Part shown: positions 1-5,666 of the stretch, piece after piece | Layout: the number at the start of each line of letters is the position of its first letter | How positions within the stretch are numbered: position 1 is the first letter of the stretch | NCBI GenBank assembly: GCA_025059435.1 | Contig: JANXDK010000007.1 | Span: forward strand, 1 to 8,427 | Source: Thermoproteota archaeon | GTDB taxonomy: Archaea; Thermoproteota; EX4484-205; JAAOZP01 | Reading direction: 5' to 3' | Length of the DNA: 8,427 bases | Program-made: the position numbers and the translations under genes | The notes under the pieces: generated by a model | The model's database searches: none | The model's input: the letters and a program-made list of their open reading frames with translations, nothing else | Told to the model about the DNA's origin: nothing

Positions 1-1
1 T

Positions 2-781
2 TATAGAAGACTGAATAAGAATTATACGTACCTAAAGTATGAGTATGAAAAGCTATACTCCGAATATGGAAGCCTTGACTCAAAATATTCTTCCATAGTC
101 AAAGAAAAAGAGAATATCGAATCCTGGTATATTTCTCTAAAGAGTAATGTAAACATTAGGCAAGGTTTTGGCGAAGATAGGAAAATCTTCATAACTCCTA
201 ACGATATTGAAGTTAAGAAAATAGTATTAGAGACGACTAAAGGATGGAGTAATACTTCAGATTGGAGTGAATTCTGGATGGATTTGGAAAGGCTTTACAA
301 TTGGGTTATTAACAACATTATGTATAGCTATGATTCTCCTTCACCAGTGCTGCCGGACGCTGGCGGTGAAATTTATTGGAGAGACGAATGTTACAGATTT
401 CCAAATGAGACAATAAAGCAGAAGCGTGGTGATTGCGAAGATCAGGCGATACTCTTAGCAAGCATGATACTGAGCTATTCTAATGAGAAATACGGCGTAT
501 GGGTCATACAATGGGTTAGCGATAATGTTGGACATACGGCTGTTGCAATACCAGTGAAAAATGGAAAACTTACAATACTTGATCCAGCTGGAAGATTTTA
601 CACTTCAGGTCTTAAGGGAGAAGTAGGTTCTAAAGACGTCAGAACTGCTATTGAAGAGTGGTTAGCTTATTGGGAGAAGCAGGGGTATTCAAACATTAGA
701 ATATACTTTGTTTTCTCGAAAGAACTTTCCAGAGAGTTTAAATCTACTGAAGAATTCATACAATGGGTTTTAAAAAGCTAA
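2..781 (+). CDS. Transglutaminase-like cysteine-protease-fold protein with coiled-coil stalk (5' partial)
   Basis: The reading frame is open from the first complete codon, so the gene starts outside the window and the ATG at 278 is an internal Met; 259 residues are visible. Residues about 1-43 form a regular heptad coiled coil with Tyr at 1, 8, 15, 22 and 29 and Leu or Ile at 4, 11, 18, 25 and 32. Residues about 95-235 look like a transglutaminase-like (papain-fold) domain. The likely catalytic triad is Cys145 in RGDCEDQA, His178 in VGHTAVAI and Asp194 in LDPAG. Archaeal proteins of this kind are often surface-anchored by a signal peptide or membrane helix; that part would lie upstream and cannot be seen here. 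Activity could be protease, amidase or cross-linking, and the substrate is unknown. The last 12 bases overlap the 3' end of the convergent radical SAM gene. Fold and triad are confident; function is not. Confidence 0.85.
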   Translation, partial: YRRLNKNYTYLKYEYEKLYSEYGSLDSKYSSIVKEKENIESWYISLKSNVNIRQGFGEDRKIFITPNDIEVKKIVLETTKGWSNTSDWSEFWMDLERLYNWVINNIMYSYDSPSPVLPDAGGEIYWRDECYRFPNETIKQKRGDCEDQAILLASMILSYSNEKYGVWVIQWVSDNVGHTAVAIPVKNGKLTILDPAGRFYTSGLKGEVGSKDVRTAIEEWLAYWEKQGYSNIRIYFVFSKELSREFKSTEEFIQWVLKS

Positions 782-1636
782 AGTATGGGAACCATCGCAA
801 GTATCAGCAGTATGAAGTTCTGAGAATCCTTCTCTACATGTTGCAAAATCCATTGAGAATTCTTGAGCCACTTCCCTTACTTTTGAAATAATATCTCTTC
901 TCAGCCCTCTGGGGAGGTATATGGACCTTCCTATACGCTCGCCCTTTGAATATAGTGTCTTTATTTCCTCTTGTAATTCTGGGAATGCTAGCATAATCCT
1001 GGAAAGACTGTCAGGCCTAGCCTTGTAAGTTGATGTTGTGACCTGTCTTACACCAGCCTCCTGAGCGGATTTAAGAATGGTGCGAATGGAATTAACATCG
1101 TCATTAATCCCTGGAACAATAGGGTCAAGTCTTACTAAAGTTGGTATTCCGGCATTGCTAAGAGACTTTAGAGCTTTTAATCTCCTTAATGGGGAAGGAG
1201 CATTTGGCTCAAGCCTTTTGGCAGTTTTTTCTTCTAACGTAGTTATAGTTATGCTTACACAAACCTTGCCCTTGGATAGAATGTCTATATCCCGTACTAC
1301 AATGTCCGATTTTGTAACTATAAGAAGCCTGAAACCATTTCTAATAAACACGGGTAAAACTTCTCTCATCAAAAGGTTTTGTACCTCTCCCGGAGTGTAT
1401 GGATCAGAGCTATTTGCTATTGATATCGGTTTACTTTTATCAAGACTCTTTAATTCTCTTTCAAGCTGTGTAATAGTGAAACCTTTAACCCTAGGTTGGA
1501 ATGCCCTAGGAATATATGATGTTATGTAACAGTAAGTACACTTGTGTCCACAACCAGTATATGGGGAGAAACTATATTTTTCTGGGCATGTACACATCCT
1601 ACTACGCCAAGGATCGAATGGGGTTATGTATACCAA
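770..1636 (-). CDS. Radical SAM protein, spore-photolyase-like (SplB/COG1533 group)
   Basis: The 288-residue product carries the radical SAM cluster motif CX3CX2C at Cys29, Cys33 and Cys36 within SPYTGCGHKCTYCY. These cysteines would bind the 4Fe-4S cluster that cleaves S-adenosylmethionine. NSSDPYTPGE (75-84), VTKSDIVVRD (107-116) and the LDPIVPG segment (170-176) fit the COG1533 group, often labelled 'DNA repair photolyase'. True thymine-dimer repair is shown only for spore SplB, so the substrate here is unknown. Extra cysteines occur at 15 and 17 (CTC) and near the C-terminus at 267 and 280 (TCREG, TCDGSH). The start is TTG: an in-frame TGA (1640-1642) lies two codons upstream, and the first ATG (codon 14) would remove the DPWRS segment that I recall as conserved in archaeal relatives. 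No Shine-Dalgarno site is visible. Its tail overlaps the convergent transglutaminase-like gene by 12 bases. Confidence 0.88.
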   Translation of the reverse strand: MVYITPFDPWRSRMCTCPEKYSFSPYTGCGHKCTYCYITSYIPRAFQPRVKGFTITQLERELKSLDKSKPISIANSSDPYTPGEVQNLLMREVLPVFIRNGFRLLIVTKSDIVVRDIDILSKGKVCVSITITTLEEKTAKRLEPNAPSPLRRLKALKSLSNAGIPTLVRLDPIVPGINDDVNSIRTILKSAQEAGVRQVTTSTYKARPDSLSRIMLAFPELQEEIKTLYSKGERIGRSIYLPRGLRRDIISKVREVAQEFSMDFATCREGFSELHTADTCDGSHTLAF

Positions 1637-1670
1637 GCTTCAGTATTCTAAATAGGTGTTTTTTGAGAAG

Positions 1671-1680
1671 ATAAAAGCTT
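1671..1680 (-). promoter_or_regulatory. Putative archaeal TATA box for the radical SAM gene
   Basis: On the minus strand this reads AAGCTTTTAT, centred about 38 nt before the TTG start. This would give a leader of roughly 10-14 nt. The sequence is a weak match to the archaeal TATA consensus, and the surrounding gap (1637-1788) is generally AT-rich, so the call rests mainly on position. Confidence 0.35.
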
Positions 1681-1758
1681 TAATGATTTCATTCGTACTT
1701 TTAAGCTTTCAAAGAATTAGTTTTTCGTATTTTTAACTGGAATCAAGAACTATGTTAT

Positions 1759-1786
1759 CTATTTACTAAAAATAGTCAATAAATAG
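1759..1786 (-). terminator. Putative T-tract / small hairpin terminator after the phosphomannomutase gene
   Basis: Just downstream of the mutase stop the minus strand carries a T5 tract (complement of 1768-1772). It lies inside overlapping inverted repeats: CTATTTA at 1759-1765 pairs with TAAATAG at 1780-1786, or alternatively CTATTT 1759-1764 with AAATAG 1770-1775. Archaeal termination mostly needs a U-rich tract and not a GC-rich stem, so the T tract is the main evidence; the AT-only stem is weak. The rest of the 152-base gap to 1637 holds further T-rich runs but no gene that I can see. Confidence 0.4.
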
Positions 1787-1788
1787 TT

Positions 1789-3162
1789 TCATAGTTTTGA
1801 CACATACTTTACAAGCGTCTCTTTAAACTTTTTCTCTGCATAGTAAACTATTTTATCTAGACTTTCTCTACTTTTGGCCTCTGCAGTAAGCTTTACCTGC
1901 GGAAGCGTGTTTGAAGCCCTTAGTATAAACCAGCCTTCTTCCAGCTCAACCCTAACACCATCAAGAGTTATAATTTTATGTCCAGCTTCCTTAAAGAAAG
2001 ATGTCAAGTCATTAATTACTTGAAACTTGATCTCGTCAGGAACATCATAGTTTTTTTTGAAAGACTCATATTTAGGCAACTCTTCAACTAATTGTGAGAG
2101 TCTTCTACGAGTTAAGGTCAATAGCTCTGCCACCTGTAATGTTGCAAAAATAGCATCGTCTAAGCCATATATTTCCCCGAAGTAGAGGTGACTGGATATT
2201 TCTCCGCCAAATCTGGCTTTTTCTGAAAGCATTTTTTCAAGTATGAAAGTATGTCCAACCCTGCTCATGATTGGAATAACGCCGTTCTCCTTACAAACCT
2301 CGTCAACGAGCTTTGAACAGCTTACTTCATAGACAATCTTCTCGCCAGGCCTATTCTTCAAGAAGTGTTTAATGAAGAGAGCAAGCATTACATCTCCCCG
2401 TATTACATTACCTTCATCGTCTACGAAAAGAGCCCTATCGCAATCCCCATCATAACCGACTCCCAGATCATAACCATTCTCCTTGACCATTTCTCTCAGA
2501 ACAGTGAGTGATTCTTCTGTCGGCTCCGGTGACCTAGATGGAAAGTTTCCATCGGGACAGTCATTTATGGAATCTACTACAAGACCGAATTTCTGTAGTA
2601 TCTTAGTACTTATTTTGGAACAGGAACCATTCCCAGGATCTATCAATATCCTGATCCCGCTTAATCTATCTCCGAATATTTTAAGCAGGTATTCCTCGTA
2701 TTCTCTAAGTATTTCATCGCCAATATTCTTCACAACACCTTTAGAAGTTGTTTTCCAAGATTTTTCATCTATTATCTTCTTGACTTTCTCTAAGCCAGAG
2801 CCAATACCACAGAGTCTGGCTCTCTCCCTACAGAGTTTAAACCCATTCCACTCGGGAGGATTATGGCTTGCAGTCACGACAACTCCTCCATCAAGCATGC
2901 GATGTGCAACAGCAAAGTATACTAGTGGGGTTGGCACCAATCCTATTTTAAGTACGTTCGCACCCGCTGAAGTAATGCCTTCTATGAGTGCAGTAGCAAG
3001 ACTATTACTGCTTCTCCTAACGTCCCACCCGACTGCAATTGTTTTGCCCTCGCCTCCTAAGTGGGTGGCAAACGCTAGTCCTATTAGCCTAGCATCCTCT
3101 TCAACAATGTCTTTTCCATATACTCCCCTTATGTCATATGCTCGAAATACTTCATTCTTCAA
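1789..3162 (-). CDS. Phosphomannomutase / phosphoglucomutase family enzyme
   Basis: This is a full-length member (457 residues) of the alpha-D-phosphohexomutase superfamily, which interconverts hexose-1- and hexose-6-phosphates to supply sugar nucleotides for glycosylation and polysaccharides. All four active-site elements are in order. They are the phosphoserine loop VTASHNP (Ser99), the metal-binding YDGDCDR (Asp238, Asp240, Asp242), the sugar-specificity loop GGEISSH (319-325) and the phosphate-binding RASNTLP (415-421). The specificity loop has Ser where GGExSGH members have Gly, so the choice among mannose, glucose and glucosamine phosphates cannot be read off. The N-terminal VFRAYDIRGVYG is typical. 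The start is TTG: an in-frame TGA lies two codons upstream (3166-3168), no ATG or GTG falls before the conserved N-terminus, and the next Met is residue 89. It appears to be transcribed alone from the TATA box at 3192-3199. Confidence 0.93.
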   Translation of the reverse strand: MKNEVFRAYDIRGVYGKDIVEEDARLIGLAFATHLGGEGKTIAVGWDVRRSSNSLATALIEGITSAGANVLKIGLVPTPLVYFAVAHRMLDGGVVVTASHNPPEWNGFKLCRERARLCGIGSGLEKVKKIIDEKSWKTTSKGVVKNIGDEILREYEEYLLKIFGDRLSGIRILIDPGNGSCSKISTKILQKFGLVVDSINDCPDGNFPSRSPEPTEESLTVLREMVKENGYDLGVGYDGDCDRALFVDDEGNVIRGDVMLALFIKHFLKNRPGEKIVYEVSCSKLVDEVCKENGVIPIMSRVGHTFILEKMLSEKARFGGEISSHLYFGEIYGLDDAIFATLQVAELLTLTRRRLSQLVEELPKYESFKKNYDVPDEIKFQVINDLTSFFKEAGHKIITLDGVRVELEEGWFILRASNTLPQVKLTAEAKSRESLDKIVYYAEKKFKETLVKYVSKL

Positions 3163-3191
3163 TTCTCAATTAAGATGTTTCAAAATAGAGG

Positions 3192-3199
3192 TATAAAAA
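3192..3199 (-). promoter_or_regulatory. Archaeal TATA box for the mutase gene
   Basis: The minus strand reads TTTTTATA here, centred about 33 nt before the TTG start, so the predicted leader is only about 7-9 nt. The T run sits about 13 nt past the stop of the upstream membrane-protein gene and could also serve as that gene's terminator. Confidence 0.55.
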
Positions 3200-3211
3200 T
3201 TAAATGTTGCA

Positions 3212-4228
3212 TCAAGCAGGTGGCGGAGGTGGAGGAGGTATTTGTGATACTGCTTCCTTGGGCCCTACTGCAAGCTGTCTTACGGATATCACGAGTGTCA
3301 GACATGCTGTTACAATGCTAATTATCCCCGATATTCCCAAAAGTAGAAATCCTGTGAAAATCAGTAAAGCGGAATAAGCTTCCTCATGAAATGCTAATAT
3401 ATTATTTAAGAGGAGGGAACATCCCGGTAAATTGCCTATATAAGGTATTCTTGATATCGGTGTCAATATACTAAAAGCTGAAAGGGCTGAGAAATTAAGG
3501 TATATAACGCCAGCTGAGAAGACGATTCCTACAACAGATAGCACTGATCCTAATACAGCCTGTTTCAAATCTTCTTGTACAATGGGAAGCGAGAACATTA
3601 CTGCACACAACCCTAAGATTATTATTGACGAGACTTCTATTGTTAACTCGGAGAAAAGCAGTCCATTAACCGGTCTATATAAAATGTTCCAATAGGAAAC
3701 GAAATATATTAAAACTATGGATATGAGTATTATTATTGCTCCAACAAATCTTGATGTTCTTTCACGATATCTCCCTAAGCCGATTAGAAGCAATGCTGAA
3801 CCCGCAACCCCGCAGACAGGGGAGAATGGAGGTTGCTTGTTTACGAATGCTGAAACTGTAGAACCCAGCCATAGGAAAAGAAGCATTAATGAGAATGCTG
3901 AAACAGAGGAGGAAATTTTCTCAAGAGTTAATAATCCTTCTTTTGCTGATTTGGCAATTCCATTAATAGTCGAGCCGAAACCAACCCCGAAGAACAGCCC
4001 TATGAAAATGAAAAACAGAGTAACAATTATCCAGAGTGGCATATTACTTAAATAATCGCTAAGAACCCCCATTTGGAGCATTCTTAAAACCATTTCCACA
4101 AATATAAAGATTATTCCAAGGAAAACTAACGAATATCCTGAGCCAAATGTAAGACCAGCATAATAACCTATATTTTTAACTTGGAGGGTCAGCGGAGATG
4201 ATTCTTCCTGAGGCTTCTCTTTACTCAT
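3212..4228 (-). CDS. Multi-spanning membrane protein with polyproline C-terminus, function unknown
   Basis: I do not recognise the family. The 338-residue product has a short charged N-terminus (MSKEKPQEES), then about eight hydrophobic segments near 29-50, 64-90, 107-127, 137-152, 160-180, 194-214, 223-248 and 285-317. The C-terminal tail is IPPPPPPPA. A basic loop (RYRERTSR, 153-160) between two helices suggests cytoplasmic exposure there. There are no obvious catalytic or metal-binding motifs. Small archaeal membrane families such as DUF973 combine several helices with a proline-rich tail, so membership in one of these is possible but unproved. Seven consecutive prolines would be expected to stall ribosomes without aIF5A. 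The ATG start has no Shine-Dalgarno site but a good TATA box upstream. It is flanked by its own promoter and by that of the next gene, so it is probably monocistronic. Confidence 0.85.
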   Translation of the reverse strand: MSKEKPQEESSPLTLQVKNIGYYAGLTFGSGYSLVFLGIIFIFVEMVLRMLQMGVLSDYLSNMPLWIIVTLFFIFIGLFFGVGFGSTINGIAKSAKEGLLTLEKISSSVSAFSLMLLFLWLGSTVSAFVNKQPPFSPVCGVAGSALLLIGLGRYRERTSRFVGAIIILISIVLIYFVSYWNILYRPVNGLLFSELTIEVSSIIILGLCAVMFSLPIVQEDLKQAVLGSVLSVVGIVFSAGVIYLNFSALSAFSILTPISRIPYIGNLPGCSLLLNNILAFHEEAYSALLIFTGFLLLGISGIISIVTACLTLVISVRQLAVGPKEAVSQIPPPPPPPA

Positions 4229-4260
4229 GGCTTTTTCAACTCAATTATTTTTAACATAAC

Positions 4261-4268
4261 ATATAAAT
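4261..4268 (-). promoter_or_regulatory. Archaeal TATA box for the membrane protein gene
   Basis: The minus strand reads ATTTATAT, a good archaeal TATA match, centred about 36 nt before the ATG at 4228. It predicts a leader of about 10 nt. It lies in the 85-base gap after the nitroreductase gene, which shows that the two genes are not simply co-transcribed. Confidence 0.55.
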
Positions 4269-4303
4269 CTTTTAGTCATCATTTTAAAACAATAAAGATC
4301 TGA

Positions 4304-4313
4304 TTAAAAATTA
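4304..4313 (-). terminator. T-tract terminator after the nitroreductase gene
   Basis: Directly after the TAG stop the minus strand reads TAATTTTTAA, with T5 at 4306-4310, and a second run of T4 lies about 15 nt further on. A U tract right behind a stop codon is the usual archaeal termination signal. There is no stem. Confidence 0.4.
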
Positions 4314-4922
4314 CTAATGTTCAGTAATTTTATTGCCGTAACGATTTGTAAACACGATATCGCTAAGCTTACGCTTAGGGACATGGAGAACACCCTTCTC
4401 ATCTTTCCAGTACTTTACATCATCACCCTCCATATCTTCGACAATAGGCTCTTCAGCCCTGTAGCCAAGCGCTACGACAAAGCATATTTTGCAATAATCT
4501 GGTATCGAAAGTATTTCTCTAAGCCTTTCTTTATCAATCGAAGCAATCCAACACGATCCAATACCCTCCTCCCAAGCTGTTAGAATCATGTTTTCGATCG
4601 CTGCTGCACAATCTATTTCACCGCCTTCTCTCGCTTTCCTCGTATTAACCATTACAACAACATATGCGACTGGTCTCTCACCCTCTTTTGGAGTGCCTTC
4701 GGGAGCAATGTACCTTGCCCATTTTAGTGTTGAGAATACGCTATCTAAAAGCGCTTTATCTGTTACGAGGACGTATTCGCAAGGCTGTAGGTTTCCAGCA
4801 GATGGTGCAAGCCTAGCTGCATTCAAAAGCTTCATGAGAGTTTCGATGGGTATTGGTTTTTGCAGGAACTTGCGGATAGTTCTACGTTTGACCGCAGCCT
4901 CATAAACATCCAAGGCTACCAT
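4314..4922 (-). CDS. Nitroreductase-family FMN oxidoreductase
   Basis: The 202-residue product, counted from the ATG at 4922, is a typical nitroreductase-fold NAD(P)H:FMN oxidoreductase, usually a homodimer in the cytoplasm. RRTIRKF (13-19) and the LAPSAGNLQP segment (38-47) are the FMN-phosphate and isoalloxazine binding regions. The AAIENMILTAWEEGIGSCWI helix (107-126) and VALGY (150-154) belong to the dimer core, and the KRKLSDIVFTNRYG tail is common in archaeal members. The physiological substrate is unknown; nitro compounds are only model substrates for many members. The frame stays open upstream to a TTG at 5030, with ATGs at 4988 and 4967. I chose 4922 because family members begin just before this point and a TATA box sits 23 nt ahead of it, implying a leaderless mRNA. 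The extra 36 residues do not resemble the family. Confidence 0.9.
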   Translation of the reverse strand: MVALDVYEAAVKRRTIRKFLQKPIPIETLMKLLNAARLAPSAGNLQPCEYVLVTDKALLDSVFSTLKWARYIAPEGTPKEGERPVAYVVVMVNTRKAREGGEIDCAAAIENMILTAWEEGIGSCWIASIDKERLREILSIPDYCKICFVVALGYRAEEPIVEDMEGDDVKYWKDEKGVLHVPKRKLSDIVFTNRYGNKITEH

Positions 4923-4941
4923 CTGTCTGAAACTATTCTGG

Positions 4942-4949
4942 TTTTTAAG
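4942..4949 (-). promoter_or_regulatory. TATA box that decides the nitroreductase start (leaderless)
   Basis: The minus strand reads CTTAAAAA, centred about 23 nt before the ATG at 4922. That spacing puts the transcription start at or within a base or two of the start codon. It supports the 202-residue form over the longer frames starting at 4967, 4988 or 5030, which would lie upstream of the transcript. Confidence 0.5.
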
Positions 4950-5000
4950 CTTAAAATTGCAATACATTTTAGCATTACTCGAAAGCATATTGGTATCGGG

Positions 5001-5005
5001 AAAAA
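5001..5005 (-). terminator. Possible T-tract terminator after the deacylase gene
   Basis: On the minus strand a T5 run preceded by TTG lies about 53 nt past the deacylase stop, with a T4 run slightly nearer. No stem is visible. The call is weak; the main argument is that the nitroreductase gene downstream has its own promoter. Confidence 0.25.
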
Positions 5006-5057
5006 CAAATTTATCTGGACTGTTCGACAAAACAATTTAAATTCCATTCTATTTGTC

Positions 5058-5540
5058 TTAAGGTTTCTTTGAAGAACGGGGGACACTCATTACTTTAGCG
5101 TTAAGGATTTTAACTATGTCTCTTGGCGATATTTCCAATGTTGCGTTTACAGCACCACCGCCAGCATGAACCCTATCCTTAGAAAGTAAGGATTCATCGA
5201 TTATGGAGGGTATTTGCTTCAAGTGTCCTACTGGAGGCACTCCACCAGCTTCGTAACCAGTATGGTTTAAAACTTCTTCTTGAGTAGCCAGCCTAAGCTT
5301 TTTGAAACCCAGCATTTTAGCAAGCTTATCTTGATTTACCTTGTAGCCTCCAGGCATGATTACTAAAAGCGGATTCCCACTCTCGTTTATGAAAACAATC
5401 GTCTTAGCAATATTTTCAAGACTTATTCCCAATTCCTCACTCGCCTTCTCGGCAGAATATGTTTCACCGTGGAATAGCATTCTATATTCTACTCCCAGTT
5501 TTTTAAGAAAATTCTCCAAATCGCTGCTCGTAAGAGGCAT
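5058..5540 (-). CDS. YbaK/ProX-type aminoacyl-tRNA deacylase
   Basis: The 160-residue product is a single-domain member of the YbaK / prolyl-tRNA-editing family. These enzymes act in trans on mischarged tRNAs, for example Cys- or Ala-tRNA(Pro), and keep proline decoding accurate. The IAKTIVF segment carries the near-invariant Lys (residue 46 from the ATG). GYEAGGVPPVGH (about 96-107) is the family's glycine-rich substrate loop, and AGGGAVNATLEISPRDI (about 126-142) is the conserved C-terminal segment. Which amino acid is removed cannot be told from the sequence. A TTG two codons upstream (5546) could also serve as start, but the ATG fits better with a TATA box 27 nt before it, suggesting a leaderless mRNA. 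It is divergent from the Fe-S flavoprotein fusion, with 126 bases between the two start codons. Confidence 0.9.
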   Translation of the reverse strand: MPLTSSDLENFLKKLGVEYRMLFHGETYSAEKASEELGISLENIAKTIVFINESGNPLLVIMPGGYKVNQDKLAKMLGFKKLRLATQEEVLNHTGYEAGGVPPVGHLKQIPSIIDESLLSKDRVHAGGGAVNATLEISPRDIVKILNAKVMSVPRSSKKP

Positions 5541-5563
5541 GCTCAAATATTTTTAAAAGCACG

Positions 5564-5571
5564 ATTTATAT
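5564..5571 (-). promoter_or_regulatory. TATA box for the deacylase gene (leaderless)
   Basis: The minus strand reads ATATAAAT, a strong archaeal TATA match, centred about 27 nt before the ATG at 5540. A second AT-rich run (TTTTAAAA, 5551-5558) lies too close to the start codon to act as the TATA box. Confidence 0.55.
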
Positions 5572-5634
5572 CTTTAAGTCTTGGAGAATAGGCTATGTAA
5601 AAACAGCATCAGATATTTGTAGACTTCAGAAAAA

Positions 5635-5641
5635 CTTTAAG
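5635..5641 (+). promoter_or_regulatory. TATA-like box for the Fe-S flavoprotein fusion
   Basis: CTTTAAG is centred about 29 nt before the ATG at 5667, giving a predicted leader of only a few bases. With the minus-strand box at 5564-5571 it makes a compact divergent promoter region of about 126 bases, which otherwise holds nothing recognisable. Confidence 0.45.
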
Positions 5642-5666
5642 AATTGTTGATACATCGCATTGATGA

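Noticed and set aside
1077..1529. Plus-strand open frame (150 codons) opposite the radical SAM gene
   Set aside because: It is antisense to a strongly supported gene; the product has no recognisable motif and there is no promoter in context.
770..1636. Confident call as a DNA photoproduct lyase
   Set aside because: COG1533 members share the radical SAM core, but only spore SplB has proven lyase activity; the extra cysteines and archaeal context make the specific function unknown.
2483..3196. Long plus-strand open frame (237 codons) opposite the phosphohexomutase gene
   Set aside because: It lies antisense to a clearly conserved enzyme, its product is Ser/Pro-rich with no recognisable domain, and it arises from the codon use of the real gene.
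4923..5030. 36-residue N-terminal extension of the nitroreductase from TTG 5030
   Set aside because: The family begins near the ATG at 4922, the extension resembles nothing known, and the TATA box at 4942-4949 would lie inside it.
1789..5540. One minus-strand operon from the deacylase through the mutase
   Set aside because: Each gene has its own TATA-like box at a sensible distance, the gaps are about 50-150 bases, and T tracts follow some stops.
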